Shown: one piece after another, positions 9,245 to 22,403 of the stretch | How positions within the stretch are numbered: the stretch's first letter is position 1 | How the letters are laid out: each line of letters opens with the position of its first letter | Source: Arthrobacter sp. NicSoilB8 | GTDB lineage: Bacteria; Actinomycetota; Actinomycetes; Actinomycetales; Micrococcaceae | DNA length: 64,000 nucleotides | NCBI RefSeq assembly: GCF_019977355.1 | Contig: NZ_AP024656.1 | Location: 124,001 to 188,000, forward strand | Reading direction: 5' to 3' | Made by a program: the position numbers and the translations under genes | Notes under the pieces: model-generated | What the model saw: only the letters and a program-made list of their open reading frames with translations | Database searches by the model: none | What the model was told of the DNA's origin: nothing

Positions 9245-9310
9245 GTTGCATTTTCTGCACAAGCCCTAAGTTGCATTTTTTACAACACCCTCACGGTTGC
9301 ATTTTTTGCA
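9245..9310. promoter_or_regulatory. Three evenly spaced GTTGCATTTTxTGCA boxes
   Basis: Near-identical boxes start at 9245 (GTTGCATTTTCTGCA), 9270 (GTTGCATTTTTTACAAC) and 9296 (GTTGCATTTTTTGCA). Their starts are 25 and 26 nt apart, about 2.5 helical turns. The third is a TGCA-N5-TGCA dyad. They sit 75-140 nt upstream of the glycine riboswitch in the divergent gap. The arrangement looks like cooperative binding of a dimeric regulator, whose identity I cannot name. Confidence 0.55.
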
Positions 9311-9384
9311 TCCTCACCTCCCGCTCCTATCCGAGGTCGGTTATTGTGTGAGACATATCACCGACAAGTGATACAGCTGTTGAT

Positions 9385-9588
9385 CGCGGCGGGAGAGCCC
9401 TGCAAGTAGATACAAGCAGGCGCCGTAGGAGCAAATCCTCCCCAGGAATCTCTCAGGCCCCCGTACCGCCGCGGTGAGGCAACTCTGGAAAGCAGCCCGG
9501 AACCTCAGGGCTCACCCACGGTGCAAGCAAAGCCATGCGAAAGCATGGCTGCGCGGAAACTCTCAGGTCCAATACAGAGCGGGGAGGA
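9385..9588 (+). ncRNA. Tandem glycine riboswitch
   Basis: Two consecutive glycine aptamers are recognisable. The first has GGGAGAG, then GGCGCCGTAGGAGCAAA and ATCTCTCAGGCC, ending with GGCAACTCTGGAAAG. The second has CGGTGCAAGC, then GCGCGGAAACTCTCAGGTCC and ATACAGAGCGGGGA. This two-aptamer layout is well known upstream of actinobacterial and Bacillus gcv operons, where glycine binding turns expression on. It ends about 40 nt before gcvP, so the whole glycine cluster should be induced by glycine. Confidence 0.93.
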
Positions 9589-9626
9589 ACCCGAATCAAT
9601 GTGGCGTACCCTGCGCCGCCTGAGTT

Positions 9627-12557
<2,931 letters not shown>

Positions 12558-12569
12558 GGACAGCCAACG

Positions 12570-13703
12570 ATGACTGAGAATTACACGGCACTTTACGAAG
12601 AGCACAAGAAGCTCGGCGCCTCCTTCACGGACTTCGGCGGCTGGCAGATGCCGCTCAAGTACAGCTCCGAACTCGCCGAGCACCACGCCGTCCGCAACTC
12701 CGCGGGCTTGTTCGACCTCTCCCACATGGGCGAAGTCTGGGTCACCGGCCCGGACGCCGCAGCCTTCCTCGACTACGCCCTGGTCGGCAAGATCTCCGCC
12801 ATGGCGATCGGCAAGGCCAAGTACTCGCTGATCTGCAACGAGGACGGCGGCATCATCGACGACCTCATCACCTACCGCCGCGGCGAGCAGAAGTTCCTCG
12901 TCGTGCCCAACGCGGGCAACGCCAAGGTGGTCGCAGCTGCAATGGCTGAGCGCGCTGCAGGCTTTGAGGTCACCGTCCAGGACGCCTCCGCCGACACCTC
13001 GCTGATCGCCGTCCAGGGCCCCAAGGCGGAGGCCATCCTGCTCCGCCTGGTCCCGGCCGCGCAGCACGAGCTCGTCACCGGCCTGAAGTACTATGCCGCC
13101 GTGGAGGTCCCCTTCATGGTCGGCGGCACCAGCCAGGACCTCCTGCTGGCCCGCACCGGCTACACCGGCGAAGACGGCTTCGAGATCTTCGTGGACAACC
13201 ACGACGCCGCTGCCCTCTGGCAGGCGCTCATCGCCGTCGCCGGGGACGGCGAGCTGACCCCCGCCGGGCTCGCCTCCCGCGACTCCCTGCGGCTCGAAGC
13301 CGGCATGCCGCTGTACGGCAACGAACTCTCCCTCGAAGGCAACCCGTTCGCCGCCGGCCTGGGCCCGGTTGTCTCGCTCGCCAAGGAAAGCAACTTTGTG
13401 GGCAAGGAGGCGCTGACGGCGATCAAGGCCGTCGGCGTCGGATCGTCCATCGGCCTAAAACTAGTGGGACTCAAGGGCACGGGCCGCCGGGCAGCGCGAG
13501 CCCATTACTCCGTCCTCAAGAACGGATCGCTCATCGGCGAGGTGACCTCGGGTCAGCCGAGCCCGACGCTCGGTTACCCGGTCGCCCTGGCCTACGTCGA
13601 CGTCGAGCACTCAGAACCGGGCACGATCGTCGACGTCGACCTGCGCGGCAAGACCGAGCCCTTCGAAGTGGTCGCGCTGCCGTTCTACAAGCGCCAAAAG
13701 TAG
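12570..13703 (+). CDS. gcvT: Aminomethyltransferase, glycine cleavage T-protein
   Basis: 377 residues, normal family length. It transfers the C1 unit from aminomethyl-lipoyl-GcvH to tetrahydrofolate, releasing ammonia. Visible motifs are DFGGWQMPL near the N-terminus, [10 protein letters not shown], the folate-domain stretch [24 protein letters not shown] and the C-terminal [13 protein letters not shown]. The start ATG has GGGACAG upstream, 12 nt after the gcvP stop, so the genes are co-transcribed. Confidence 0.96.
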   Translation: MTENYTALYEEHKKLGASFTDFGGWQMPLKYSSELAEHHAVRNSAGLFDLSHMGEVWVTGPDAAAFLDYALVGKISAMAIGKAKYSLICNEDGGIIDDLITYRRGEQKFLVVPNAGNAKVVAAAMAERAAGFEVTVQDASADTSLIAVQGPKAEAILLRLVPAAQHELVTGLKYYAAVEVPFMVGGTSQDLLLARTGYTGEDGFEIFVDNHDAAALWQALIAVAGDGELTPAGLASRDSLRLEAGMPLYGNELSLEGNPFAAGLGPVVSLAKESNFVGKEALTAIKAVGVGSSIGLKLVGLKGTGRRAARAHYSVLKNGSLIGEVTSGQPSPTLGYPVALAYVDVEHSEPGTIVDVDLRGKTEPFEVVALPFYKRQK

Positions 13704-13780
13704 GTCCCGTCGGGTCGCCTTTGGCCCGTCGGTCCTGGGACAAACAAGCTTTACGAACTGGAAGAAAAGAAGGAATTGAG

Positions 13781-14164
13781 ATGAGCAAAGTAGTTGCTGA
13801 ACTGAAATACTCGGCCGAGCACGAGTGGGTTGCCTCTGATGGGGCCGGGCCTGTAGGAATCGGCATTTCCGCCGTCGCGGCGGACGCCCTCGGCGACATC
13901 GTGTACGTTGACCTGCCCGAGGTCGGCTCCGCGGTGACCGCGGGCGAGACCTGCGGCGAGGTCGAATCGACCAAGTCCGTCTCGGACCTGTACGCCCCGG
14001 TCACGGGCGAGGTCACGGAGGTCAACGCCGCCGTCGTCGAGGACCCCGCGCTGATCAACAGCGATCCGTACGGTGCCGGCTGGCTCTTCAAGGTCGCCGT
14101 GACCGAAGCGGGCCCACTGCTGAGCGCCGCCGAGTACGCGGCCGCCAACGGCGGTGAACTGTGA
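13781..14164 (+). CDS. gcvH: Glycine cleavage H-protein
   Basis: A 127-residue lipoyl carrier. The lipoylated lysine is K65 in [17 protein letters not shown] start at the ATG 13781 (MSKVVAEL) because AAGGAA is placed just upstream and the family starts here; a 20-codon in-frame extension to 13721 has no support. The stop overlaps the glyA GTG by four bases. The lipA gene further down the cluster would provide the cofactor. Confidence 0.95.
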   Translation: MSKVVAELKYSAEHEWVASDGAGPVGIGISAVAADALGDIVYVDLPEVGSAVTAGETCGEVESTKSVSDLYAPVTGEVTEVNAAVVEDPALINSDPYGAGWLFKVAVTEAGPLLSAAEYAAANGGEL

Positions 14165-15474
14165 TCACGACAGCAGCCATTGAGCAGGTTGTCTCGCCGA
14201 GCATGGACGCGGACCTGTCCGTCCTGGACCCGGAGATCGCCGCGAAGATCGACGACGAGCTCACCCGCCAGCGCGGGGGCCTGGAGATGATTGCCTCGGA
14301 GAACCACACCGCCAGGGCCGTCATGCAGGCGCAGGGTTCGGTGCTGACGAACAAGTACGCCGAGGGCTACCCGGGCAAGCGCTACTACGGCGGCTGCGAG
14401 CACGTTGACGTGATCGAGCAGCTTGCGATCGACCGGGTCAAGGCCCTGTTCGGCGCCGAGTACGCCAACGTCCAGCCGCACTCCGGCGCCCAGGCCAACG
14501 CCTCCGTGATGCACGCCCTGATCCGTCCGGGCGACACCATCATGGGCCTGAACCTGGCGCACGGCGGGCACCTGACCCACGGCATGAAGATCAACTTCTC
14601 CGGCCGGCTCTACAACGTCATCCCGTACCAGGTCCGCGAGGATGACCACCGGATCGACATGGCCGAGGTCGAGGCCCTGGCCCGGGAGCACAAGCCGCAG
14701 CTGATCGTTGCCGGCTGGTCCGCGTACGCCCGCCAGCTCGACTTCGCCGAGTTCCGCCGGATTGCCGACTCCGTGGGCGCCTACCTCATGGTGGACATGG
14801 CCCACTTCGCCGGCCTCGTGGCGGCCGGGCTGCACCCGAGCCCGGTCCCGCACGCCCATGTCACGACGTCCACCACGCACAAGACCCTTGCCGGTCCGCG
14901 CGGCGGCATCATCCTCACCAACGACGCCGACATCGCGAAGAAGATCAACTCCGCGGTGTTCCCCGGACAGCAGGGCGGCCCGTTGGAGCACGTGATCGCC
15001 GGCAAGGCCGTGGCCTTCAAGATCGCCGCGTCCCCGGAGTTCAAGGAGCGCCAGGAACGTGTCCTGGCCGGTGCACGGATCCTCGCCGACCGTCTGGTCC
15101 AGCCGGACGTCACCGCCAAGGGGATCAACGTGATCTCCGGCGGCACCGACGTGCACCTGGTCCTCGTGGACCTGCGCAGCTGCGAGCTCAACGGGCAGGA
15201 AGCCGAGGACCGCCTCGCGGCCATCGACATCACCGTCAACCGCAACGCCGTCCCGTTCGACCCGCGCCCGCCGATGGTCACCTCCGGCCTGCGGATCGGC
15301 ACCCCGGCGCTGGCCACCCGCGGCTTCGGCGAAGCGGCCTTCACCGAGGTCGCCGACATCATCGCCGAGGCCCTGACCGCCGACGCCGGTGCGGACCTGT
15401 CCGGTCTGCGTACCCGGGTGGAGGCCCTCGCCGCCGCCCACCCGCTCTACCCCTCCGTAACCGAACTCGCATAG
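14161..15474 (+). CDS. glyA: Serine hydroxymethyltransferase
   Basis: 437 residues, PLP fold type I. It combines glycine with 5,10-methylene-THF to give serine. The N-terminal [17 protein letters not shown], the tract [14 protein letters not shown] and the Schiff-base lysine K241 in [13 protein letters not shown] are diagnostic. The GTG start overlaps the gcvH stop (GTGA), although an internal ATG (codon 15) is nearer the usual N-terminus. With GcvPTH it makes one serine from two glycines, which SdaA downstream can then deaminate. Confidence 0.95.
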   Translation: MITTAAIEQVVSPSMDADLSVLDPEIAAKIDDELTRQRGGLEMIASENHTARAVMQAQGSVLTNKYAEGYPGKRYYGGCEHVDVIEQLAIDRVKALFGAEYANVQPHSGAQANASVMHALIRPGDTIMGLNLAHGGHLTHGMKINFSGRLYNVIPYQVREDDHRIDMAEVEALAREHKPQLIVAGWSAYARQLDFAEFRRIADSVGAYLMVDMAHFAGLVAAGLHPSPVPHAHVTTSTTHKTLAGPRGGIILTNDADIAKKINSAVFPGQQGGPLEHVIAGKAVAFKIAASPEFKERQERVLAGARILADRLVQPDVTAKGINVISGGTDVHLVLVDLRSCELNGQEAEDRLAAIDITVNRNAVPFDPRPPMVTSGLRIGTPALATRGFGEAAFTEVADIIAEALTADAGADLSGLRTRVEALAAAHPLYPSVTELA

Positions 15475-15491
15475 CGAGACGTTGTGACCCA

Positions 15492-15530
15492 CGACGCCGG
15501 GCTGCCGCCACAAGCCGCCGCCCGGCGTCG
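15492..15530 (+). terminator. GC-rich hairpin between glyA and sdaA
   Basis: A perfect 11-bp stem: CGACGCCGGGC at 15492-15502 pairs with GCCCGGCGTCG at 15520-15530, loop 17 nt. There is no T-run after it, so it may be an actinobacterial stem-only terminator, an attenuator or a processing site that lowers sdaA expression relative to gcv-glyA. Confidence 0.55.
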
Positions 15531-15611
15531 AACACCTACAGTGCTGCCTCACGATCGTCCGGCAGACCATCTGCCGAACCACCACAAACAATACCTAGTT
15601 AGGAACCGACA

Positions 15612-17009
15612 ATGGCTGTTGGAGTCTTTGACCTCTTTTCCATCGGCATAGGGCCATCCAGCTCCCACACGGTGGGCCCCATGCGGGCCGCCGCCGTGTT
15701 TGCCGAAGAGCTCAAAACGTCCGGAGTCCTTGACCGCGTGGCGTCGTTGCGGGTGGACCTCTATGGTTCGCTTGCCGCGACCGGCCACGGCCACGGCACG
15801 ATGACCGCCATCCTGCTCGGGCTCGAAGGCTTCCATCCCGAGCAGATCCTGCCCGAGGAGGTCGAGGGCCGGCTCGCCACGATCGAGGAGACCGGCACCC
15901 TGCAACTGGCCGGAGCTGTTCCCCTGCCGTACGGGGTGAAGGACATGGTCCTGCGGCCGCTCACCATCCTGCCCCGGCACACCAACGGGATGACGTTCAC
16001 CGTCTCGGACGCCGACGGCGAGGTCCTGCACAGCGCCACGTTCTTCTCCGTGGGCGGCGGCTTCATCGTCCGCGAGGGCGAGGAAGAGGCGGCCCTGAAG
16101 GAACTCGACGAATCGAAGAAAGAGCTTCCCCTGCCGTTCCGCACGGCCGCTGAACTGCTGGGGCACTGCCGATCCATTGGCTTGTCCATCGGCGGGATCA
16201 TGTTCGTCAACGAGCGCGCCTCACGCACCGGGGAGGAGATCCGCGAAGGGCTCCTGCACATTTACTCGGTGATGGAAGGCTGCGTCGAGGTCAGCCTCAA
16301 GCGCACCGGGCTGCTGCCCGGCGGCCTCAAGGTCCGGCGCCGTGCCCCGGACTGGCACGAGCGCCTCATGAAGGAGGACAAGGACCGGAACCCGAAGTAC
16401 TGGCAGGAATGGGTCAACCTGATTGCCCTGGCCGTGAATGAGGAAAACGCCTCGGGCGGCCGTGTGGTCACCGCCCCCACCAACGGCGCCGCGGGCATCA
16501 TCCCGGCCGTGCTCTACTACGCGCTGCACTTCGCCCCCGGCATGGACAAGGCAACCCAGGCCGACCGCGACGACGTCGTGGTCAAGTTCCTGCTGACCGC
16601 GGCCGCCGTCGGGGTGCTGTACAAGGAACAGGCCTCGATCTCCGGCGCAGAGGTCGGCTGTCAGGGCGAGGTGGGCTCGGCGTCGTCGATGGCCGCCGCC
16701 GGCCTGGCCGAAGTCATGGGCGGCACGCCCCAGCAGGTGGAGAACGCCGCGGAAATCGCGATGGAGCACAACCTTGGCCTGACCTGCGATCCGATCGGAG
16801 GCCTCGTCCAGATCCCCTGCATTGAACGCAACGCGATCGCAGCAGCGAAGGCCATCAACGCCGCCAAGATAGCCCTGTGGGGCGACGGCACACACCGCGT
16901 CTCCCTCGACGAAGTCATCGTGACCATGCGCGAGACCGGCAAGGACATGTCCTCCAAATACAAGGAAACCGCGATGGGCGGCCTCGCCGTGAACGTCGTG
17001 GAGTGCTGA
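15612..17009 (+). CDS. sdaA: L-serine ammonia-lyase (iron-sulfur dependent)
   Basis: 465-residue single-chain L-serine dehydratase converting serine to pyruvate and ammonia. The N-terminal beta domain has [18 protein letters not shown]. The catalytic alpha domain has the Fe-S cysteines C350 ([10 protein letters not shown]), C392 (LTCDPIGG) and C403 (IPCIERN). The ATG follows AGGAACCGACA. It completes the path glycine to serine to pyruvate encoded by this cluster, so glycine can serve as carbon and nitrogen source. The signature and length are normal; no defect seen. Confidence 0.94.
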   Translation: MAVGVFDLFSIGIGPSSSHTVGPMRAAAVFAEELKTSGVLDRVASLRVDLYGSLAATGHGHGTMTAILLGLEGFHPEQILPEEVEGRLATIEETGTLQLAGAVPLPYGVKDMVLRPLTILPRHTNGMTFTVSDADGEVLHSATFFSVGGGFIVREGEEEAALKELDESKKELPLPFRTAAELLGHCRSIGLSIGGIMFVNERASRTGEEIREGLLHIYSVMEGCVEVSLKRTGLLPGGLKVRRRAPDWHERLMKEDKDRNPKYWQEWVNLIALAVNEENASGGRVVTAPTNGAAGIIPAVLYYALHFAPGMDKATQADRDDVVVKFLLTAAAVGVLYKEQASISGAEVGCQGEVGSASSMAAAGLAEVMGGTPQQVENAAEIAMEHNLGLTCDPIGGLVQIPCIERNAIAAAKAINAAKIALWGDGTHRVSLDEVIVTMRETGKDMSSKYKETAMGGLAVNVVEC

Positions 17010-17012
17010 TTG

Positions 17013-17192
17013 ATGTCGAAAGTGGTCAGTCAAGTTGAGGGCGGGACCGAAACCTCCTCGGGCGAGCTGCACCGTCGGCCGCCGAGGTCACTGGAACAAC
17101 AGTTGCGGAATGAGACATGGTTGGTCACTTTAACTTTTCTCTGCCTTCTCGCAATCATCGTTGGGGCGACGTTTCTATGCAACCCACCCTGA
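17013..17192 (+). CDS. Possible small single-pass membrane protein
   Basis: A 59-residue frame begins 3 nt after the sdaA stop with GGAG about 9 nt upstream of the ATG. The first 40 residues are polar with several arginines; the last 24 ([20 protein letters not shown]) form a plausible membrane helix with the N-terminus in the cytoplasm. I recognise no family. Position inside the glycine operon and the ribosome-binding site support it; lack of known relatives argues for caution. Confidence 0.4.
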   Translation: MSKVVSQVEGGTETSSGELHRRPPRSLEQQLRNETWLVTLTFLCLLAIIVGATFLCNPP

Positions 17193-17263
17193 CTAACTCA
17201 AGCCTCAGGACCGGTTCTTGGACTGGCAGGAGTGTCGCTATCAACACGCAAAGGAGCTCTACT

Positions 17264-18277
17264 GTGACACTGGCACCAGAAGGCCGGAAGATGCTGCGCA
17301 TTGAGCAGCGCAATGCGGCCACACCGGTGGAGCGTAAGCCGGAATGGATCAAGGCCAAGGTCCAGATGGGCCCCGAGTTTGTCCAGCTCAAAAACCTCGT
17401 CAAGAAGGAAGGCCTCCACACGGTGTGTGAAGAGGCCGGCTGCCCCAACATCTTCGAATGCTGGGAAGACAAGGAAGCGACCTTCCTGATCGGCGGCTCC
17501 GAATGCACCCGGCGCTGCGACTTCTGCCAGATCGACACCGGCAAGCCCTCGCCCGTGGATGTCTTCGAGCCCACCAAGGTGGCCCGCTCGGTGCAGTCCA
17601 TGCAGCTGCGCTACGCCACCGTGACCGGGGTGGCCCGCGATGACCTCGCCGATGAGGGCGTCTGGCTCTACGCCGAGACGGTCCGCAAGATCCACGAGCT
17701 GAACCCGGGCACCGGCGTCGAACTGCTGATCCCGGACTTCTCCGGCAAGCCCGAGCACATCGAGGCGATCTGCGACTCCAAGCCCGAGGTCTTCGCCCAT
17801 AACGTCGAAACCGTGCCGCGGATCTTCAAGCGGATCCGTCCCGCGTTCCGCTACGAGCGGTCCCTGGACGTCATCACCCAGGGCCGGAAGCTCGGCATGG
17901 TGACCAAGTCCAACCTGATCCTGGGCATGGGCGAGACCCGCGACGAGATTTCCGAGGCCCTGCGGGACCTGCACGAGGCCGGCTGCGACCTCATCACGAT
18001 CACCCAGTACCTGCGCCCGTCCGAACGGCACCTGCCGGTGGACCGCTGGGTCAAGCCGCAGGAATTCGTCGACCTGCAGAACGAGGCGGACGAGATCGGC
18101 TTCCTGGGCGTCATGTCCGGGCCCCTGGTGCGGTCCTCCTACCGCGCCGGCCGGCTCTGGGCCACCGCGATGCGCAAAAAGGGCCGGGAAATCCCGGCCC
18201 AGCTCGCCCACATCGAAAGCTCCGGCAGCACCCGCCAGGAAGCCAGCTCCATCCTCGCCGCGCACGCCGGCGTCTGA
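17264..18277 (+). CDS. lipA: Lipoyl synthase (radical SAM)
   Basis: 337 residues when started at the GTG 17264, which has AAGGAG seven bases upstream and gives the usual N-terminus ([17 protein letters not shown]). Both iron-sulfur clusters are complete: auxiliary cluster C55, C60, C66 ([12 protein letters not shown]) and radical-SAM cluster C81, C85, C88 (CTRRCDFC). It inserts sulfur into octanoyl-GcvH and other lipoyl domains. No lipB is next to it, so this is probably an extra copy dedicated to the glycine cleavage system, as inferred from the operon. Confidence 0.94.
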   Translation: MTLAPEGRKMLRIEQRNAATPVERKPEWIKAKVQMGPEFVQLKNLVKKEGLHTVCEEAGCPNIFECWEDKEATFLIGGSECTRRCDFCQIDTGKPSPVDVFEPTKVARSVQSMQLRYATVTGVARDDLADEGVWLYAETVRKIHELNPGTGVELLIPDFSGKPEHIEAICDSKPEVFAHNVETVPRIFKRIRPAFRYERSLDVITQGRKLGMVTKSNLILGMGETRDEISEALRDLHEAGCDLITITQYLRPSERHLPVDRWVKPQEFVDLQNEADEIGFLGVMSGPLVRSSYRAGRLWATAMRKKGREIPAQLAHIESSGSTRQEASSILAAHAGV

Positions 18278-18297
18278 CACCTGCAGAGGACCAAAAG

Positions 18298-19119
18298 ATG
18301 CTTCCCACCAGAATCGAGATCGTCCCCACCGATGACATCGTCACTCGAGTCCACAACGCCGTGCCCTTAGACACGACGCTCACAATTACCTGCCTGCCTC
18401 ACCACGGAGTCCGGCGGACCATGCAGACGGCCATTCAACTTCGTCTGCTCGGATACAGCGTGGTTCCCCACCTTGCGGCGCGCAGTCTACAAGACCGTTC
18501 CGAGCTCGCCAGCATCATCAGAGACTGCGAAGTCGCCGGTATTAACGAGGTCTTCGCGGTCGGAGGCGACGCGCCGGAAGCAGCAGGTCCATACGGTTCC
18601 AGCCTTCATCTCGTGGAAGACATCGCAGAGTTTTCGGGCGGCCGGATTGGAGTTGGCATTGCAGGCTACCCTGAGGGTCACCCGGGCCTGAGCGCACTTC
18701 ACCTCGTGGACTCCCTCGTGGCCAAACATCATCTGGCCACGCATCTTGTCACGCAGATGTGCTTCTCCGCTCCGAAGATCCTGGACTACGCGGCGCTGCT
18801 GCGCCGGGAAGGGGTGGAGCTGCCCGTCTGGGCAGGCGTGGCCGGCATTCTTCCGAAGGGCAAACTGGTCTCGCTCGCAACCAAGATCGGTGTCGGTACC
18901 TCCCTCAAATTCCTCAGCCGCCAGGGTCCCCTTGGCCGCCGCCTGCTAAGCGGCGGTCGGTACTCGCCCCGAGACCTCATCGCAGAGTTGAGCGAACCCC
19001 CCGTAGCTGTCGAGGGCATCCACCTCTACAGCTTCAACGATCTCGCCACCCTCGCCAGTAGCGCGGCAAGCAAGATCGCGGGAACTTTCTCTCAAGGAGC
19101 TTTGCATGAGCACAACTAA
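18298..19119 (+). CDS. Methylenetetrahydrofolate reductase-like flavoprotein
   Basis: 273 residues with the MetF-type TIM barrel: [29 protein letters not shown], the [15 protein letters not shown] flavin region, [10 protein letters not shown] and TQMCFSAP. Such short MTHFR-like proteins often occur in demethylation and C1 pathways, where they can run toward 5,10-methylene-THF. The gene sits 20 nt after lipA and overlaps pdxS by 14 nt in another frame. Its codon use is visibly less GC3-biased than lipA and pdxS, which suggests a separate origin. It would link the folate pool charged by GcvT to methyl-THF. Confidence 0.85.
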   Translation: MLPTRIEIVPTDDIVTRVHNAVPLDTTLTITCLPHHGVRRTMQTAIQLRLLGYSVVPHLAARSLQDRSELASIIRDCEVAGINEVFAVGGDAPEAAGPYGSSLHLVEDIAEFSGGRIGVGIAGYPEGHPGLSALHLVDSLVAKHHLATHLVTQMCFSAPKILDYAALLRREGVELPVWAGVAGILPKGKLVSLATKIGVGTSLKFLSRQGPLGRRLLSGGRYSPRDLIAELSEPPVAVEGIHLYSFNDLATLASSAASKIAGTFSQGALHEHN

Positions 19120-20014
19120 GCCAGTGACGCGCGGCCTGTCGGGCAGCAGCCGCGTCAAGCGCGGCATGGCGGAGATGCTCAAGGGCGGCGTCATCATGGA
19201 CGTCGTCAACGCCGAGCAGGCCCGCATCGCCGAAGACGCCGGTGCCGTGGCCGTGATGGCGCTGGAACGTGTTCCGGCCGATATCCGTGCCCAGGGCGGC
19301 GTGTCCCGGATGTCCGATCCGGACATGATCGAGGCGATCATCGCGGCCGTGTCCGTGCCGGTCATGGCCAAGGCCCGGATCGGGCACTTCGTCGAGGCGC
19401 AGGTCCTGCAGTCTTTGGGCGTGGACTACATCGACGAGTCCGAGGTCCTGACCCCGGCCGACTACACCAACCACATCGACAAGTGGAAGTTCACGGTTCC
19501 GTTCGTCTGCGGTGCGACCAACCTGGGTGAGGCGCTGCGCCGTATCAATGAGGGTGCGGCGATGATCCGGTCCAAGGGTGAGGCCGGCACCGGGGACGTC
19601 TCCAACGCCACGACGCACATGCGCCAGATCCGCGCCGAGATCCTCAAGCTCGCCTCCCTGCCCGAGGACGAGCTCTACGTTGCGGCCAAGGAACTGCAGG
19701 CCCCGTACGAACTGGTCAAGGAGGTTGCCGCGACCGGCAAGCTCCCGGTGGTCCTGTTCACCGCCGGCGGCATCGCCACCCCGGCCGACGCCGCAATGAT
19801 GATGCAGCTCGGCGCCGACGGCGTGTTCGTCGGCTCCGGCATCTTCAAGTCCGGCAACCCGGCCCAGCGTGCCGCCGCCGTCGTGAAGGCCACCACCTTC
19901 TACGACGACCCGGACGAGATCGCCAAGGCCTCCCGCGGCCTGGGCGAGGCCATGGTCGGCATCAACGTCGACGAGATCCCGCAGCCCCACCGCCTCGCAG
20001 AGCGCGGCTGGTAA
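19106..20014 (+). CDS. pdxS: Pyridoxal 5'-phosphate synthase subunit PdxS
   Basis: 302 residues of the highly conserved PdxS barrel: [54 protein letters not shown] with an active-site lysine, and [16 protein letters not shown]. PdxS builds PLP from ribose 5-phosphate, glyceraldehyde 3-phosphate and ammonia supplied by the glutaminase PdxT. No pdxT is present in the window, so it must use a partner elsewhere or free ammonia. Placement with two PLP-dependent glycine enzymes (gcvP, glyA) suggests cofactor supply. Confidence 0.95.
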   Translation: MSTTKPVTRGLSGSSRVKRGMAEMLKGGVIMDVVNAEQARIAEDAGAVAVMALERVPADIRAQGGVSRMSDPDMIEAIIAAVSVPVMAKARIGHFVEAQVLQSLGVDYIDESEVLTPADYTNHIDKWKFTVPFVCGATNLGEALRRINEGAAMIRSKGEAGTGDVSNATTHMRQIRAEILKLASLPEDELYVAAKELQAPYELVKEVAATGKLPVVLFTAGGIATPADAAMMMQLGADGVFVGSGIFKSGNPAQRAAAVVKATTFYDDPDEIAKASRGLGEAMVGINVDEIPQPHRLAERGW

Positions 20015-20053
20015 CCGAGTGGACGAGCAACAGCGCCTGAAAGGCGTAAAAGG

Positions 20054-20269
20054 GTGGCGCGGATGCGGCTGGTACTTCAGTGGATGGATGCTCCGTACCA
20101 CGGGAGCAAATTGGCGTCCTTTCGCCTGCCCGAACAGGTCAACCGGGAAGGACAGAGCGCCTCCTCAAGCGGTAAAGAACAGCGCCCGAAGAGCTGGAAG
20201 TGGAATCTTCCTGCTATCGACGGCGATGCCACGCCCGTTCGTATCCATCGTCTTGAACCTCCCGCATGA
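20054..20269 (+). CDS. Hypothetical protein, weak support
   Basis: A 71-codon frame (MARMRLVLQWMDAPYHGSKL...) downstream of pdxS. There is no recognisable domain, no membrane segment, and the ribosome-binding site is unclear. Two other frames are also open here. I keep it only because it precedes the more plausible small gene at 20319 on the same strand. Confidence 0.25.
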   Translation: MARMRLVLQWMDAPYHGSKLASFRLPEQVNREGQSASSSGKEQRPKSWKWNLPAIDGDATPVRIHRLEPPA

Positions 20270-20318
20270 TTCAGAGGAGAGGCCAAAGGCGCCGCCCCCT
20301 TTGCACGAAAGTCCGTAG

Positions 20319-20582
20319 ATGACCACCGAACAAGTTAGTCCAACAGCAATCCGCATCACCGCCCTCGACGCCGAAAGCGTCCAAGAATCAATCAATGAAG
20401 CCGTCGGACTGCTCATCCTTGCCGCCCTAGAGCGACCATCCTCCGGCATACTTCTCACCAGACATGACCATTCGACTTACACAGCCGAGTTAAGTAGCGA
20501 CGTTCCCTACGGGCAAACTCTGGAAGTCAGATCCGATGGCGTTCACCTACCCGAATCACCACTTCTACGCGCGGCAGTGTGA
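20319..20582 (+). CDS. Hypothetical small acidic protein
   Basis: 87 residues, acidic and soluble (ITALDAESVQESINEAVGL, then ALERPSSGILLTRHDHSTY). An N-terminal helix followed by beta-like stretches is plausible. I know no family. It is on the same strand as pdxS, about 300 nt downstream, and is followed by about 300 nt without a clear gene before the permease gene. Confidence 0.45.
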   Translation: MTTEQVSPTAIRITALDAESVQESINEAVGLLILAALERPSSGILLTRHDHSTYTAELSSDVPYGQTLEVRSDGVHLPESPLLRAAV

Positions 20583-20880
20583 TGCACACCACGTCGATGC
20601 TGGGCTATTCTGGAAGTCAATTTTGCGAACGCGCGCCCAATTTTCCCCGTTCCGGCGCGACGACGCCTGCGCTCCGTCGCGTTGACCGGCTTCGCGGGCA
20701 TTTGCTAAGCCCGCAGCAACCTCAGGTTCACCCGACCGTGTCTTGTCCACTCATCGGGCCCTGCGGGACCTCCACACGACCGTTCTCTGGACCAAAATCC
20801 ACAGAAGGATCTCCCATCATCTTGTTAGCCAGACAATGTTGAGCAGACGAAGACGTCTGTCATGAATCAGAGAGTTCACC

Positions 20881-22380
20881 ATGAACCAGAAAAGTCCCTC
20901 CAAGGCTGGTACCAAGCGGCCAAGTAACCGGCCTGAAGACGAACGGGTCTCCATCGGGAGCAGCTTCGCTTACGGCTTCCAGCACGTCCTGAGCATGTAT
21001 GGCGGCATTATCGCCGTTCCCCTTATCGTCGGTCAGGCTGCCGGTCTAGCGCCTAACGACATCGGCATCCTGATCGCCGCCGCTCTCTTTGTGGGGGGCC
21101 TGGCAACGCTCCTGCAGACTATCGGCCTCCCGTTCTTTGGTTGCCAATTACCATTGGTGCAGGGAGTGTCGTTCTCCAGCGTCGCGACTATGGTCGCCAT
21201 CGTGACTGGCGGCGGCGGGCTTCCGGCCGTGTTCGGTGCGGTCATCGCGTCCGCAGCCATCGGTCTCCTGATCGCGCCCGTCTTTTCGAGGATCGTCCGA
21301 TTCTTCCCACCCGTGGTGACCGGCACCGTTATCACCACTATCGGCCTGACGCTCATGCCGGTGGCGGCGAACTGGGCCATGGGCGGGAACAAAAAGGCCG
21401 AGGACTACGGCAGCATGGCTAACCTCGGTCTGGCCGCCTTGACATTTGCCCTGGTCCTCGTGCTGAGTAAGGTAGGCAGGGCAACGATTTCCCGCCTGTC
21501 CATCCTCCTCGCCATGGTGATCGGAACCCTAGTCTCCGTTGTCGTCGGCATGGCGGACTTCTCGAAGGTGGGCGACGGCCCAGTCGTCGCGTTTCCCACG
21601 CCCTTCCACCTTGGCATCCCCACGTTTGAGATCGCAGCCATCATCTCCATGGTGATCGTGATGGTCGTTATCCTGACCGAAACCATGGCCGACATCCTGG
21701 CCGTCGGCGAAATCATCGGCACCAAAACAGATTCCAAGCGCATCGCAGCTGGGTTGCGCGCGGATATGGTTTCCAGCCTGGTGGCACCAATTTTCGGTTC
21801 GTTCCCCCAGAGCGCCTTCGCCCAAAATGTCGGACTCGTCGCCGTCACCAAGATGAAAAGCCGTTACGTGGTGGCAGCCGGCGGTCTCATCCTGGTTCTC
21901 CTGGGCCTGCTTCCGATACTTGGCCGAGTCGTTGCAGCCGTCCCCACCGCCGTGCTAGGCGGTGCTGGCATAGTTCTCTTCGGCACCGTCGCCGCCAGCG
22001 GAATCCGGACACTAGCTAAAGTGGAGTACCGGAACAACATGAACCTGATCATCGTGGCCGCCTCCATCGGCTTCGGCATGATCCCGATCGTCGCACCCAC
22101 GTTCTACGATAAGACCCCGCCCTGGTTTGCCACCATCTTCCACTCGGGCATCAGCTCTGCCGCCATCATGGCCATCTGCCTAAACCTGCTCTTCAACCAC
22201 TTCAAAGCGGGCAACTCGGAGAACCAGTCGATCACCGTGGCGGGTACCGGGCGACGGGTGGTGACCGAAGACGACCTCAAGTGCCTGGCCGACGGCGACC
22301 GGTTCGAAGGCGGCAAGCTGATCGACGCTGAGGGCACGGAAGTCCCCGTCCAGTTTGCCCAGAAGTCCCCGGAACACTAG
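20881..22380 (+). CDS. NCS2-family xanthine/uric acid-type permease
   Basis: 499 residues with about 12-14 membrane segments. Family motifs: GFQHVLSMYGG in the first membrane helix, LPLVQGVSFSSVATM, ETMADILAVGEIIG in the substrate helix region and QNVGLVAVTKMKSRYVVA. The pattern fits the PucJ/PucK/XanP/UacT branch that imports purines with cations. It differs clearly from the first NCS2 protein at 707-2131. The long hydrophilic C-terminal tail (about 60 residues) is cytoplasmic. It closes the glycine cluster and is followed by a strong hairpin. Confidence 0.9.
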   Translation: MNQKSPSKAGTKRPSNRPEDERVSIGSSFAYGFQHVLSMYGGIIAVPLIVGQAAGLAPNDIGILIAAALFVGGLATLLQTIGLPFFGCQLPLVQGVSFSSVATMVAIVTGGGGLPAVFGAVIASAAIGLLIAPVFSRIVRFFPPVVTGTVITTIGLTLMPVAANWAMGGNKKAEDYGSMANLGLAALTFALVLVLSKVGRATISRLSILLAMVIGTLVSVVVGMADFSKVGDGPVVAFPTPFHLGIPTFEIAAIISMVIVMVVILTETMADILAVGEIIGTKTDSKRIAAGLRADMVSSLVAPIFGSFPQSAFAQNVGLVAVTKMKSRYVVAAGGLILVLLGLLPILGRVVAAVPTAVLGGAGIVLFGTVAASGIRTLAKVEYRNNMNLIIVAASIGFGMIPIVAPTFYDKTPPWFATIFHSGISSAAIMAICLNLLFNHFKAGNSENQSITVAGTGRRVVTEDDLKCLADGDRFEGGKLIDAEGTEVPVQFAQKSPEH

Positions 22381-22403
22381 GCGCCGGGGCGCTCCCAGAC
22401 ACT

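Noticed and set aside
9244..9312. Three repeats considered as a CRISPR-like array
   Set aside because: Units are 15 bp with 10-11 bp gaps, far too short for repeats and spacers; they fit protein-binding boxes better.
13531..15591. 686-codon open frame on the minus strand
   Set aside because: Shadow of gcvT, gcvH and glyA, with no recognisable domain.
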